Shown here in pieces: positions 1 to 12,399 of a DNA stretch of 64,000 bases. The position numbers and the translations under genes are program-made. The DNA is from Nageia nagi (taxonomy: Eukaryota > Pinophyta): contig JBITNC010000001.1 of assembly GCA_050084985.1 (NCBI GenBank), positions 155,682,001-155,746,000 of the forward strand, given 5' to 3'. Below the pieces are notes generated by a model. The model was not told the DNA's origin. It saw only the letters and a list, made by a program, of their open reading frames with translations, and searched no databases. Within the stretch, counting starts at the first letter, position 1, and each line of letters begins with the position of its first letter.

Positions 1-800
1 ATTATTTATTCAAAGTTTTTTGAGACCTATTCTAGTGCATTTTTAATCCAACAACATAAAACATTTGAAGAATCTATTTCTCAAGCAATAATAATTAAAA
101 AGATAAAATCCAAGATGGAGAAATAAAGACCAAGAAAAGAGAAGGCTATACTAAAAATAAAAATCAAACAGAATAAACAAGTAAATAATTAATAACAAAT
201 AAAGTCTCTAATGTAAAAGAAATAGAACCATCTCAAACCCAAAATGTGGAAAGGGATTCTAGACCTAAAAGAAAGTTCACACCTTTGTCAGAATATTTAT
301 ATGATATTTTGAGAAAGCTATGTGACCATCAAATAATCACTTTGCTTAGTATAAGGACTAAAGATCCTAAGAATAAAGAAAGTATATGGCATAATTAAAA
401 TGAATTTTATCATTACTATCATAAAAAGATTCATGATACAAATAAATATAGAATATTAATAAATGTAGTTCAAGATTTAATTGATAATGGAAAGTTAGAG
501 GTTGATAATATTATTGCAATTCCTAGTCAAAATTTAAGGATTTATCAAAACCCACTTCCACAACATCAAACTAATAATGTTTCATTACATCTACATGAAA
601 ATAAAGTAACACATGAATAGAGTTATGATAATTTAACAATGATAAGAATGATCAGTGTTGCTTTAAGAGCTCAAAAGTCACAAGGGAGGAAAAATGTCAT
701 GCCCAATAATCAACAAGATAAGGTTTATGTACAACCACATATATGTAAGCCATAACCTCCTAAAATTTCTATTAAAGGAGTTTTGTATCAATAATTAAAA
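1..800 (+). pseudogene. gag C-terminal part, decayed (copy 1)
   Basis: C-terminal Gag of copy 1. The first 120 bases match copy 2 at about 28880-29010 (block around QQHK-FE-AISQ). At about 410-510 the frame reads YHKKIHDTNK then VVQDLIDNGKLEVD, equivalent to YHREKGHDTNQC and VIQDLIDEGKL in copy 2. This resembles the Cys/His-containing segment that ends Gag in Tat elements. Copy 1 has lost the Cys residues of that motif. At about 535-560 it reads IYQNPLPQH, a conserved block before protease. Several in-frame stops are present. Confidence 0.75.
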
Positions 801-1400
801 AATTCATAAGTAAAAATATCATTGTTTGAATTGTTACAAGAATATAAAGATCATAGAGATGTAATGAATCAATTATTACAAATAATTAAGTTAAATATAA
901 ATGATCCTAAAAGATTTATATCCTCAATTCAAAAATCCATTATTTATTTATATGATCAAAAAATAAAGTATTCAAATGGGACACAAGGTTTAGATCCACC
1001 TTTGCATATCATTGTCAAAGTTGATGGAAAAACATTTAAAAGAATCCTAATTGATGAAGGTTCAACCATAAACAATACTTCAATGATTGTAGATAAGAAT
1101 TAAATATCCACTTCTCACATATTTCAATATCATATATCCAACTAAAATCATTTAATGATACTTTATGTTCGATAATAAGATCAATCATATTACTTATTAC
1201 CATGGGATAAAAAATAATGCAAACTTTATTACAAGTTATTGAAGGGGATATTACACAATATAACATTCTCTTAGGAAGACCTTGGATTAGAGATATACAT
1301 TTGTTCCATAAATATATCATAATTATTTAAAATATCATGGAGTAGTACATTGTGTTCCTAGTGATGAAAAATCCATATTCACATTGTAACACTACTTGCT
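801..1400 (+). pseudogene. aspartic protease domain, decayed (copy 1)
   Basis: Retropepsin-type protease of the polyprotein, which would process Gag-Pol. An open stretch at 822-1103 contains LHIIVKVDGKTFKRILIDEG, where the catalytic D-[ST]-G is now D-E-G. The downstream block GDITQYNILLGRPWI (about 1243-1290) is the second conserved part of Tat proteases and matches copy 2 at about 30210-30260. Stops and a frameshift separate the two blocks. Assignment rests on position and on the match to copy 2. Confidence 0.75.
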
Positions 1401-2680
1401 AAATGATATAGCCTTGCCATCTACTCATTTTTTGATGATACTTATACCAACAAATGAAGCATGGGTACTTGATGTGGGAAAAAATAATCACACATCTTCA
1501 AATAATTTAAAATAAAAATAAACTATTTATTAACAAAAGTCATATAATACTCAATAAAAGGTTGGTAATAGTTCACAACCAAAAATATACTCAACACCAC
1601 AAGAGAGGTGTTCTTGGGAAGAAAGAGACCATAAATTGGATGAATTAAATAAAGCTTCTCCATAAAAAGACCCATCCCAAATAAAATTCTTGTAACAAAA
1701 GGATGATGATAAAGAATATAATGAAACATCATACATTTATCAAGTAACAATAAAGTTATTTGAATTGGGTATAAGTGAATATTAAATTGATGATGTAATC
1801 TTCAATATTCCTTTTGCTCAAGATATTGAATGACCTAATGAATCCCCTAGTATGGAAAGAAAATTAATACCATTACTAAGTTCTCCTAATCAAATACTCT
1901 TTTATACATAGGCCCTATATAACCATCACCAATTCCTTTACCTAAACTACATGAAAGTGTATTTTGTAACTCATTAGAATATTTATCATCTTTTTTATGA
2001 TCTTTTATCCAAATATATTTTAATAGATGTCAATGGAACAAGGGACTAGATATAAAATTCTTATTTATTATCAACTACCAACTAATAAAATAATATTGGG
2101 ATATAAAGAGAAAAATAAAAGAGAATCCCATATAGAAATAGTTGAATTGGAAATAAAAAGTCTTGAATATGAAAAGCTAGTTGAAGACTTTGAATGGATA
2201 GAAAATTAGAGTATTGGAAAATTAGAAATATAAATACCTAAAAATCTATTCTCTAATATTGTTTCAATTAACATGGTTTAGATTGAGGAAATACATAATT
2301 TAAAATTAGAAGAAATCTCTTTTAATTGGCATGGAAGTGATGAGTTTTAGAAATTAAGTCTATTAGATTTAGAAGAATCTACAACAACTTTTCTTGTAAA
2401 TAAAAATACTACAAATTTTACACCCATCTTAAAAAAATCAATAACATAATAACTTATAGATATAAATATTATATTCCAAAAATTTGAACCCATAATAAAT
2501 ACAACCTTAAATGAACAAGATTTAGGTGAAGATGAGGAATATAATCAAGATGATAAAAATTAGATTTCAATATCCATTCAATTGGGATCCCATACGCTTA
2601 TTGAAGAAACAATTCAAATAGCCTTAAGTGATGATATTAGAAATACAAAAATTGTTCAATTAAGAAAATCATTAAATGAG
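1401..2680 (+). other. protease-to-RT linker of copy 1
   Basis: About 1.3 kb between protease and RT, largely without recognisable domains and with many stops. It aligns in patches with 30550-31500 of copy 2, for example GSHTLIEETI (about 2589-2620) against GSHIVIEETI in copy 2. It was probably a linker of the polyprotein. No separate gene is supported. Confidence 0.55.
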
Positions 2681-3560
2681 GATGAATAGAAAATATTTAT
2701 ATCAATTCTCAAGGAAAAATAAAAGGTATTTTCATGGTCATATGTAAATATGTATGAATTGGATTCAAACTTAGTGGTACATAATTTAGGTCTTAAAGAA
2801 GATGTTAAGATAATAAAGAAGAAGTTACAAAAAATATAGCCTACAATAGCATTGATGGTAAAAGAAGAATTACAAAAGCTACTAGAAGTAAAATTTATAC
2901 AACCAATTGATTATTCTGATTGGATTTCCAAAATGGTTCAAGTTAAAAAGCCTAATGGTAAGATCCATATTTGCATAGATTTTAGGAATTTCAATAAGAC
3001 TTTTCCAAAAGGGGATTTTCCACTTCCAAATATTGATAATTTAGTTGATTCTGTCATCGAACATGTAATGCTATTACTAATGGATGGATTCTCTAGTTAC
3101 AACTAAATAAAAGCAGCTATAGAAGATCAATATAAAATAACTTTTACAACACCATGGGGAACTTTTTATTATGAAGTAATACCCTTTGGTTTAAAAAATA
3201 TTGGAGCTACTTATCAATGAGAAATAACATATATATTTCATGACTACATGCATGATATTGTGGAAGATTATGTGGATGATTTATTAGCAAAGTCTAAAAC
3301 TATAGAAGATCATCCAAAAGTACTTATAAAAATCTTTGATAGGTTATTAGAACATAATGTTCAATTAAACACAAAGAAATGTGTTTTTGGAGTCACTTCA
3401 AGGAAGTTACTAGGTTTTATCATTTCAAGATGAGAAATTAAAATAGATTCAAAAAAAATAAAAGCCATAGTAAATATGCCTCTCCTTCAAATATAAAATA
3501 ATTACAAAGTTTGCAAGGAAAGTTACAAGCTATAACACATTTCATATCATAATTATCAGA
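2680..3560 (+). pseudogene. reverse transcriptase, decayed (copy 1)
   Basis: RT of a Ty3/gypsy Tat element. The lead-in KVFSWSYVNMYELD (about 2728-2770) corresponds to the Tat block before RT. The palm/finger block at 2852-3106 contains MVKEELQKLLEVKFIQPIDY and an I-D-F-R-N-F-N motif. The catalytic YVDD motif is intact at 3269-3280. In-frame stops include TGA in YQ-stop-E at about 3218 and TGA in ISR-stop-E at about 3431, both at positions that are Arg (CGA) in related RTs, so simple C-to-T changes explain them. Dead copy of a clear RT. Confidence 0.92.
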
Positions 3561-4090
3561 TAAATGTAAACCTTTTAATAAATTATTAAGAAAGGGAATC
3601 ATATTTCACTTGGGTAAGGAAAAATAAGAAGCATTTGAATAAATATAATGATATCTCTTATCACCTACAGTTTTGATTCATCCAAGAGAGGGAGAACCAT
3701 TTTTACTTTATTCATCTTCCATGAAATATACTTTAGGAACAATACTTACTCAAAAGAATGAAAATAAAAAAGAATAAGCCATATACCATCTTAGTTTAAC
3801 TCTAGTTGATTATGAGATAAGATATGTCTACATGGAAAAGTTATGTTTAGTACTAGCATTTGTAACAAAAAAGCTTAGATATTACATGTTAAATCATACA
3901 ACTTATGTGATTGCTAAAGAATATCCATTAAAATATATGATTATTAAAACCTATCAAAATGCTAGGACATCAAAATGGATTATGTATTTAATAGACTTTA
4001 ATTAACAATTTATTAGTCAAAAATTCATCAAAGGTCAACTCATAGCCGATTATCTTGCATAAGCACCTTTACAAGATGATAAGCCTCTCA
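3561..4090 (+). pseudogene. first RNase H domain, decayed (copy 1)
   Basis: The RNase H that follows RT in all Ty3/gypsy elements. Seen in sequence: LVDYEIRYVYMEKLCLVLAF (about 3800-3860), YYMLNHTTYVIAKEYPLKYM (about 3878-3940), then SKWIMYL and a K-G-Q-L-I-A-D-Y-L-A block (about 4032-4060). In Tat elements this domain is degenerate relative to other gypsy lineages, and the KGQ-IADFLA ending is typical. Stops include CAA-to-TAA changes. Confidence 0.85.
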
Positions 4091-4119
4091 TAATTAAATT
4101 TATATATGAATATGTTGTC

Positions 4120-4600
4120 CAACTAGAAGAAATGGAAATTCTTATCGATCCTAAAGAAGAATGGGATATGGCAATTTATTTTGATGATTCTATATGTGAA
4201 CAAAGTGGAGGTGTTGGTGTTGTATTTATTACACCATAAGGAGTGCCTATACTATACTCTTTCAAACTTAATTTTCCATGCACAAATAATAATGTTGAAT
4301 ATGAAGCATTAATATTAGCCATAACAATTGTTATACAATTGAAGATAAGAAAATTCAAATTTATTGGTGATTCATTGTTAATCGTAAATCAAGTTAAAGG
4401 AATTTTCAATTGTAAATAACCTTTGCTTCAAAAATATAAAAAGTTGATGGATAATTTATTGCAATCATTTGAAAAATATGAGATAGAGGAAACACCTAGA
4501 TAAACTAATAGGTTTATTGACACTATGGCATTAATTGGATCTTAAATACAAGAAGATCTCCATCAAAGAGCTATTGATCATATTGAAATAATTCAAATCA
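4120..4600 (+). pseudogene. second (archaeal-type) RNase H domain, decayed (copy 1)
   Basis: A second RNase H between the first RNase H and integrase. It begins EWDMAIYFDDSICEQSGGVG (4159 onward), followed by a TNN-EYEAL block (NNNVEYEALILA at about 4287-4320), GDSLLIVNQVKG (about 4366-4400) and NRFIDTMALIG at the end (about 4507-4545). The four acidic positions expected of the active site (D in FDD, E in YEAL, D in GDS, D in FID) are visible. A dual RNase H is established as the diagnostic of the Tat/Ogre lineage. One TAA replaces Gln after GIFNCK. Confidence 0.88.
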
Positions 4601-4699
4601 TGTAATCTTCATTGGAAATGGATAATGTAGAATGTAAGGTTATTAAAATTACAATAGAAGATAAAAATTTATGGCATATTCAATTAGTTAAATTCTTTA

Positions 4700-5920
4700 G
4701 AGATGGAGTTTCACATCTTGATATAATCCTAAAAAGATATTTAAATCAAAAGCTTTTCACTATTGCATGTTAGGAGATGTTCTATATCATAGAGGTTTCA
4801 ATGGAATATTGCTTAGATGTTTAGAGTGGGAAGATTCACAAATTGCAATATCATATCCACATGATGGAATATATGAAGGAAATTTTAGTGGTTCAACCAT
4901 CATGAAATTACTAATACACATGGAATATTATTAGCCCATAATAGAACATGATTGTGTTGAATATGTTAAGAAATATTTTAAATATCAACAAACATGCTAA
5001 TTTATTCAATCAACCATCACAAGTATTATAGCCTATGAAATCATTATGGCTATTCTCAATATAGGCATTGGATCTTATAGGTGAAATATCTCCTACCTCT
5101 TCAGGTGGCCACAAATTTATAATAATAACTACATAATATTTTACAAAATTGGTTGAATCTATTCCCATAATTTCTACAAAATATCCAAAAATAATAGCAT
5201 TCATAAAACATCATATCATATGTAATTTTAGAATTTTTACTCAAATTATCATAAATAAAGGAAAGAATTTCATAAATAAAGAGGTGTTGGCCTTATGTAA
5301 AGGATACCATATCAAGATTAGCCTTTCAACATAATATTATCCTTAGGGAAATGGAAAAGCTAAGGCTAAATAAAAATATTTGGTGTATGTTGCTAAAAAT
5401 AGTTAATAATTACCATAGTGATTTGCATGTAAGAATTTCACATGCTTTATGGGAATATCACACTAGCATTAGAACTCCTACAGCGGTAACTCCATTCTCT
5501 CTTGTTTATGGGGTGGAAGCATTATTGCCTCTAGAAATAGAAATCCCCTCTCTACAAATTGCTTTATAATATTACATCATAGAAAAAGCAAATCATCAAG
5601 AATTATTAGATCAATTATTGTTATTAGATGAAATATGAGTTCATATGTTAGAGCATATGCAAACTTATCGAAATCACATTAAAAGGAATTTTGAAAAAAA
5701 AATCTAAAATTCATAAATTTAACATATGAGATCTAGTACTTAAAGAAAATCAACAAAATTTACTAATGGAATGTCAACTTTGTGATAAATTTGCTTCTAA
5801 TTGATAAGGATCATATATCATTAAGAAATTTTTTAGCTTAGGAGCATATCATTTAGATAACATAGAAGGAAATGAAATGTGAACCAATAAACATCACACA
5901 TCTTCATCCTTTCTATGGTT
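4700..5920 (+). pseudogene. integrase, decayed (copy 1)
   Basis: Integrase with an N-terminal zinc-binding region (around 4740-5000), a catalytic core beginning near the LDLIGEISPTSSGGHKFII block (about 5065-5125) and a C-terminal part ending near 5900. An open stretch at 5351-5569 reads HALWEYHTSIRTPTAVTPFS then LVYGVEALLPLEIEIPSL, the conserved end of the Tat catalytic core. The second catalytic Asp position is degraded (NKGKNF in place of the usual DNG-F type block). Stops and indels throughout. Confidence 0.85.
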
Positions 5921-6049
5921 TAGATTTTTTGTGTCATCTTTTAAATATAGTTAAAAGAGGAAAATTCTACATAATGAAATTATAAGAATAAATGAATTTG
6001 ATAAATGGAAAAAAGAGGAGCAAAAGTGTTTATTTACCATAAAAAAAAT

Positions 6050-7450
6050 AAGGATATGAAAAATACCATGGTTTAAAAAACCAAGGTATTTAGGAGATAG
6101 AGCTATATCCAAATTGACACAATTCAATTTTCATGGGTCTCAAAACCTTCTTCAACTACCCATATGGCATAAACATACATACATACATACATACATATAT
6201 ACATACATACATATATATATCTATATATATAGGGCTATGTACTTTCTAAGCTTTTGGTATTACCAAGAACAAATACATAAAATAAATTTGTTATGATTAT
6301 ATTGACATACAAAAACACCTAAAATCATAATAGATTGTACTTTAAATGATTAAATTTTAGATATTGCATCTCACAATCCACAAAATCTAGATCCAATGCT
6401 TATATATGACTTTTTTTTGTCATATTTGTGTCCAAACCTCGATGATAAAAAAAATTAAACAAAATCTTAACAAACAATTTTCTCATTTGAATTCAAGGTT
6501 TCTTCTCCCTCCTTTTTGTAATAATCAAAGAAAATATTTAAAAAGAAAAGGATTAGAAGCCTTAAAATAAACATAATATCAATTTGATTACTATAATCAA
6601 GATTTCATGGATAAATACAAAGATATTTACATAACATTACTTCAAAAATATCCTTTTATATTTATTGCTCATTTCCTTGCTTTACCAAGAGAAATAAAAA
6701 AAGTGGTAGCCATGAAATATTTTAAGAATTGTACATCAAACACTAGGGCACTAAAGATGAATGATATAAAGGTTTTCATGAAGTAGAAACATAAGAAATA
6801 TGGATGGAACAAGAATATGAAATTAGTTCACTACATTGGCCTTATGATAAACCTACAATATTATTGAATTGTATTAACCATGTTAATTTCAAATTTATGG
6901 GATATTTAATATATCATACTGAAATTATTTATGATCAAGTACTATTCTAAAGCATCCCATCCATCACAAATGATGAAATCATATATGATTATAGTTCATT
7001 TTTTAGCAAAAACTATTGTGTAAATAATCATATGAATGTAAGAGAATGATTTAAGTGAATCACTCAACAACTTAATAAAAGAAAATAAGTTAAAAAGGAA
7101 AATGTAAAATATTTTCCAAGGAGTATAGAGAGTGTGGGTATCATTTTAGTTATTGAAAATCAAATCCCATAGATTTCGTTACCTCTATCCTCATTACCAT
7201 TAATACCACCATCGCTTATCTTGTTGTATCCTATGTATATAGCATCCTTCCTGAAACTCTCTAAAGTACATAATGAAGCATCATCTTCATCCATGAAACC
7301 TAATATAGTTATTATAAAGTTTAAAATAAAACCTACACCATCACCTATAATGATACCTCCACCAGTCATTTCATACCCCATTCATTTTCAACAATCTATC
7401 CTTAGATGAGGTCTCACTCATCTTCGATTGAGACCTTCTTATTATTACAT
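6050..7450 (+). pseudogene. conserved sense extra ORF downstream of integrase (copy 1)
   Basis: Unrecognised protein, present in both Tat copies. It opens with IPWFKKPRYLGDRAIS (about 6067-6114), against LPWYAKSRYLGDRDIT in copy 2. It continues with NLLQLPI and is then interrupted by a TA-rich microsatellite. The frame reappears at about 6590-6760 (FLALPREIKKVVAM, against VFSLPMEI in copy 2), at about 6830-7000 (SLHWPYDKPTILLNCINHVN) and ends at about 7340-7470 (PPPVISYP then YYYILSHGNWIIHK). Agreement over ~500 codons in the same order means it was coding. It lies downstream of integrase in sense orientation. Extra ORFs are known in Tat elements, but I cannot match this one to a characterised domain. 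Confidence 0.7.
6172..6233. repeat. CATA/TA microsatellite
   Basis: Run of CATA units passing into TA dinucleotides, inserted in the decayed sense extra ORF of copy 1. Copy 2 lacks it at the matching point. Confidence 0.9.
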
Positions 7451-8720
7451 TTTGAGTCATGGGAATTGGATTATTCATAAAATATCTATTTAATGATACC
7501 ACTCAATAATTTTTAATCACTTTGCATCATGCTAAAAAAAAGAGAGTAACAAAATCCAAAAATAAAGTAAAAAATATAAAATAAAATAAAAATAAGGAAA
7601 CATCAAAATATTCTCAAAACTATTATGTACATATTATACATATATGTAGTATATATATTTCTTGAAAAATTTTGCATGCATTGTAATAAAATTCCTGCAA
7701 ATAAAGCTATATATATATATATATTCTTTTTACATAGTTTTTGGTAATTTCTAAGTTTTATAATATAACATTGTAGGTAGGTGTTTACACATGACACATA
7801 TACATCATGATCCACCCTCATTATGTTTTTGAAACTATGAATCAACCTATAATTTATCCATTTCACATTTCACCCATTAGTTGGGAATTATCTTCCCCCC
7901 CATATCACATGTTCACCATGTACTTTTTCCCTTACATATGTAAATAGACACATCCTATTAGAAAATATGGATCTAAATCAATTTCATGAGTTGCCTAATT
8001 GTGTTCAACATAAAATCCTTTCCGTGGAAATATTCTCAACCACTCTTGAAAACTCTAATTGAGCAATTAGTGACTTAGACGGTTCTTCATATGTTAGCAT
8101 CATAATCAATCATGAACCATGTTGGGGAAACTTGTTTCATTTATGACATACCTAATTAAGAGTTTTTCCAAAACCTCATTTGTTTACTCTCCAAACTATA
8201 TTTCATATGGATGATTTCAATTAATGCACATATCAGTATATTTGTATGTTGACTCATTACATTTCTAGGACCACCACCACTACACCCCCATAAGTCATTT
8301 GATACACTCACCATCACCCACATAATATCACATAATATTTTTTATTTGGATTCCATTTTTTCTTTTTCAGTTACACATCACCCAATCCATTGGTCCATCA
8401 ATCATTCCATTCATACACAATATCATTTCCATCCCACATCTTATAGTCAATTGTTGTAATCCTTCATATGACATGGATTTAATCACATAGTCACATGAAA
8501 ATTAGACCCACAAAAAGTCATAAAAATCAAAAATTTCAAAAAATGAAATATTTCTAAAATCCAAACAATCAAAATATTAAAAAAAAAGTTGAAGTTTTTT
8601 TATAAAAAATATAAAAAATTATATGTACACTTAGAAATTATATTTTTGAAGTGTCTTGGCTATTGGGTGTGCTACCCTATATACCCATATCATATCATTG
8701 TATTCATTATACTTTGTTTC
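7451..8720 (+). other. spacer between sense extra ORF and copia insertion (copy 1)
   Basis: AT-rich sequence with no supported gene. From about 8640 it contains a block (GAAGTGTCTTGGCTAT, then GGGTGTGCTACCCTATATA) found again in copy 2 at about 36490-36530, so it is genuine Tat internal sequence. The last five bases (GTTTC, 8716-8720) are the target site duplicated by the copia element. Confidence 0.7.
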
Positions 8721-9003
8721 TGAGAGAACCAAAATGTTCTATATTATTCATCAAAATGAGTTACATATATAGGCTTAAGAAAGCCATTACAAGACAAGAT
8801 AAGAAGTTGATAATAATATTCTCATGACCATAAAAAAAACTCACACTATACGTATCATCCTTAGATCACTACATGACAAATTACTTGTTATAACAATAAA
8901 CTAATAAATACTTAGACCTAGATACTTAGGAAAATACTTTAGTCCTAATTAATAAATTCTAATAACTTAGGACTTAGGAATCATGTTAGAATTACTTCCA
9001 ACA
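8721..9003 (-). repeat. 3' LTR of the copia-type element
   Basis: 283 bp, TG...CA ends on both strands' reading. It pairs with 12400-12682. It is the 3' LTR because the polypurine tract adjoins it at 9004. Confidence 0.93.
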
Positions 9004-9014
9004 TACTCCCCCTT
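9004..9014 (-). other. polypurine tract of the copia-type element
   Basis: On the minus strand reads AAGGGGGAGTA directly against the LTR start TGTTGGAAG, a typical Ty1/copia second-strand primer site. Confidence 0.85.
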
Positions 9015-9080
9015 GATGCTAAGGAACGCAAAGAGTTCTTTAGACATCAAATAGTTGGAAGAAAACAATTTGTGTTTCCT

Positions 9081-10904
9081 CTAATTAATCAATAGGAAAT
9101 CAAATTTTTGAAAAGTATGATGTGGGCATTCCTTCCACTTGTTGTGTGGAATCTTCTTCATTGTTGTTGATGTTGCTCCTTCATTGAGTGCCTTCATTTG
9201 TTGAGAAGCTCCCCCTTCAACAAAAGTCTCTCCATATGTGATTTTAATCAACCACTCTCTTTCATCTCTTAGATGGTCTTCAAACCATGCTTTTACATCA
9301 TCATCTTTTACATCATTACATATCCATACTCCACATGAGTATGTATTCATCATCTCACAATAATAATTGTACCATAGTACTCTCTCACAAACTTCTACAC
9401 ACACTTTCAAACAATAGAAAGCCACACATTGGCTTATTACATATGGAACCAAATGTTGCTCCTCACACAAAGTTTCACTCAAAAAATCACACCTTACTAA
9501 GATTTTACAATCATCATTTGGATCCACATGACCCAAGTTTTTCATCAATGTCTTCTCCCAAGGAAGACTCTTCAATGTTGTCTCCATGATGCAATCCTCA
9601 AGCAATGCCTTGATAAGACATTCTCCTCCATTCTCCATATCCTTCAACCTATCCTTCACACATTTGATTAGCAAACATTCATTAGTAGCATTAGCAAATA
9701 AGCCAAAAAATAAGAAATCGTTTTCTCTAATGATGTTTTGGTGAGTAGATATCCACATTAATCTTTCCTTTGATGTTGCTTTTAAAGTAATCATTTCTTC
9801 ATTCATGATAAGGAATTCCCATGGTTCCTCTTTGCATATTGTTGCCTTTATAAGACAACTCTTAAGATCTTTTGATGCCTCCATTTCACCATGAAGTCCA
9901 TCAATGGCTATCTCATTATATTCCATCTCCCCCTTGAGATAGTCATCTTCATTCTCCACTCTTGATAAGTGGTCTTCTCCATTGAGGATGAAGTTAATAG
10001 CCTTAATCTCATCTTCATCAATGATCTCTCTTGGATCATTATCCCATATTGCCTATTTAAGACAAACATCATATGCCTCCTCCATGGAGCACTCTTCATT
10101 TTTCTCCACTCCATGTGAGTGGTCTTCATCATAAGGGAGCCAACAATGCTCCTTGTCTTCAACATTCTCTTCCATGAGAATGATTTGTGATCCATGATTT
10201 GAATCCACAAATTTTTGAGATGGTGCCATATTCATGAGACACTCTTCATGACATGCCTCCTTCATGAGACATTTTTTACAATATGCCTTCTCCATTAGGC
10301 ATTCTTCATAAGCTTCCTCCATGAAGCATTCTTTATCCACTTAACTCCCTTCCATGAGAGTTTCACAAGCCTCTTCACAAGGCCACATCAAATTCATATC
10401 TTCCTCTTCATCATCATGCATGCCTTCTTCATAAGACATGTCTTCAAAAAGTCCTTCAAAAGGATCTTTAAAATAAGGCTCTTCACATGAGTCTCCATCA
10501 TGCTCTTCAAGCATATATGGCTCTTCCCATGAGCCTTCACCAAAAGAATAAGGTTCCCCTTTGTTCACACAAGCTTCATATTCATTAACATCAAAAACAT
10601 ATTTCAAAACCTTCCATGCAATAGAAGCTGATTTACAAATTGCTATAAGATGAAAAACATTTTCTTTCATACCTTTTCTTAAGTCCATGAGAGCTAAGCA
10701 ATTTTGATATTGCTTTTCCTTCTTTTCTCTTTTCTGCTCTCCTTCAAGAGACCTCCAAGATGGAGGTTCATCATACCCATCTTCTATAATGCTCCAAAGG
10801 TCCTTAGCCTTGAGCAAGTTCTTCATTATTATGCTCTACAAAGCATAATTTTGTCCATCAAACTTGGGCACCTCCAAGTTTTCAAATATAGTTTCCATCT
10901 CCAT
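9081..10904 (-). pseudogene. Gag-like N-terminus fused to a novel acidic, Cys-rich region
   Basis: One reading frame of about 607 codons with only three stops, all in the same frame: TAG at residue 23 (Trp expected), TAA at 10341-10343 and TAG near 10053. Start chosen at the ATG at 10904, followed by EVPKFDGQNY, LWSIIEDGYDEP and IAWKVLKYVF, the start of a copia Gag of the UBN2 type (roughly residues 1-125). The family's next part (the RLQ-L-FE region and CCHC knuckle) is missing. Instead come Glu/Asp-rich repeats (SWEEPYMLEEHDGDSCEEPY), then Cys repeats of the type EECLMEKAYCKKCLMKEACH (about residues 190-225), then ~290 residues with scattered Cys and acidic patches. No pol domain. The C-terminal two thirds is unrecognised and may be captured host sequence. 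Confidence 0.72.
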
Positions 10905-12385
10905 TTGTGCAGATTTAATAAACCCTCATCACAAACATCATTAAAAAATCAATATCAAATAAAATATACCTTCTCCAAACTTTATTATTCCTTTCACTAG
11001 AATATATATCTCTACATTTTATTATTCACTTTATGGTTGGCTGATCATTCAAATTCAAATGATAGAAGACTTCACTTTTCCTCTACATAGCATATTTTTG
11101 GAGAAGTAAATTCTTTTACCTTCATCACAACTCTACAACAGTAGCATGAGGGACTTTCTCTATCACCATGGTTTCAAAAAAATAGTAGCAATTTTCCAAC
11201 AAATCAATTCACCTCCAACTTAGGTTTGGGCACTTTCTTCACACTGACAACTTCTCTCACTATTTCTTCACACACACAGGTCCTCCATCTGTAGCCAACT
11301 CTTCATAATTCCACCTGGTCAATCTCGTATCAATCTCTAAACTTCTATAGTAGGACACTCTCTCGTGGCCTTCTCATAGCTCCATGGTCTCCCTACGATA
11401 GTCAATAGCCTTTATAGACAAATGTGGCTCTTCCAATCTTCCTCCTTAGGTGGATCATTTCTTTATGTAGAGCTTCAAATAGCAGTAGCAAACCAACAGA
11501 TCAATTCACTTTTCCCAATGAATCTTCACAGTAGTTCCTCATGTCACACACACCATAGGCTCAAAAATGTGAGTCGATGGGAAGATCTAAGATGCAACGC
11601 ACACTGCACTTGCAAATAACTGGGAGACCAATACACATGGGGGTACACAATAGTCTAGTAGTCTATAAACATGAACATAGTCTTCACAACAAATGAGCCT
11701 TTTTTCCATCTTATGGATGGTTGACCTTAGGTCATGTATTACAAACAATAACCTCATGACTCTAAGAGTGGGATTCCCTTCTCAGCACGGGCTTAACACT
11801 GCTTCAATAAATAAAATAAATAACAATAGTAGACCAACTAGATCAATTTGTATTTCCTAGCATTCGTAGGCCATGTACTGAAGTGGGAATTAGTTCACAT
11901 CCTTTGCAAGTAAATGTGGGAGTCTCCTTCGTATAAGGTTCTTTCAGTAGACAAGATTCTTCCTCTTCTTCAAATATCTACAATACGTGCAGATCTCCTT
12001 CATGTAATGTGCGAGGCTCCTTTTTTGTCACATCTCAGCTCTGTACATTTCATAGCTAGATTTCTTCTTTTCTCAGGAAAAATTAATCAACCAAATAATA
12101 TTCCTCCATGATTCAATGCCTTAGCAGCTCCACATCCAGGTCTGATACGGTGTTTAGTGTTCTCTCCTTCACATACATGGACTGGTATGGAATGTCACAA
12201 CACTAAGGTAGCTCTTTGCTTCCATAGAAACAAGAATTTTTCTAGAGGCTTTGGATCTCACACTTGCAAGAATTTGATAAATTCTTTGCAATGCATCCAC
12301 AAGCTCAATAATTCTGATGACAATCCTTGAGAAGCTTGATAAGATCCTTCAAGACTTCACCCACTCTAACCCTATGATTGATTCA
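10905..12385 (-). other. untranslated leader of the copia-type element
   Basis: About 1.5 kb between primer site and Gag start. No sustained frame on either strand. Short + strand open stretches here have no family resemblance. Probably leader and packaging region. Confidence 0.6.
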
Positions 12386-12397
12386 GCTCTAATACCA
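12386..12397 (-). other. primer binding site, initiator-Met tRNA type
   Basis: Minus strand TGGTATTAGAGC, two bases after the 5' LTR. It is one transition from the standard plant TGGTATCAGAGC complementary to initiator tRNA-Met. Confidence 0.9.
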
Positions 12398-12399
12398 TT

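Noticed and set aside
7160-7409. Overlapping + and - strand open frames
   Set aside because: The + strand reading belongs to the tail of the sense extra ORF. The minus frame is its shadow.
9287-9589. 100-residue His-rich + strand frame
   Set aside because: Antisense shadow of the copia-type fusion ORF. His runs are the complement of GAT/ATG-rich codons.
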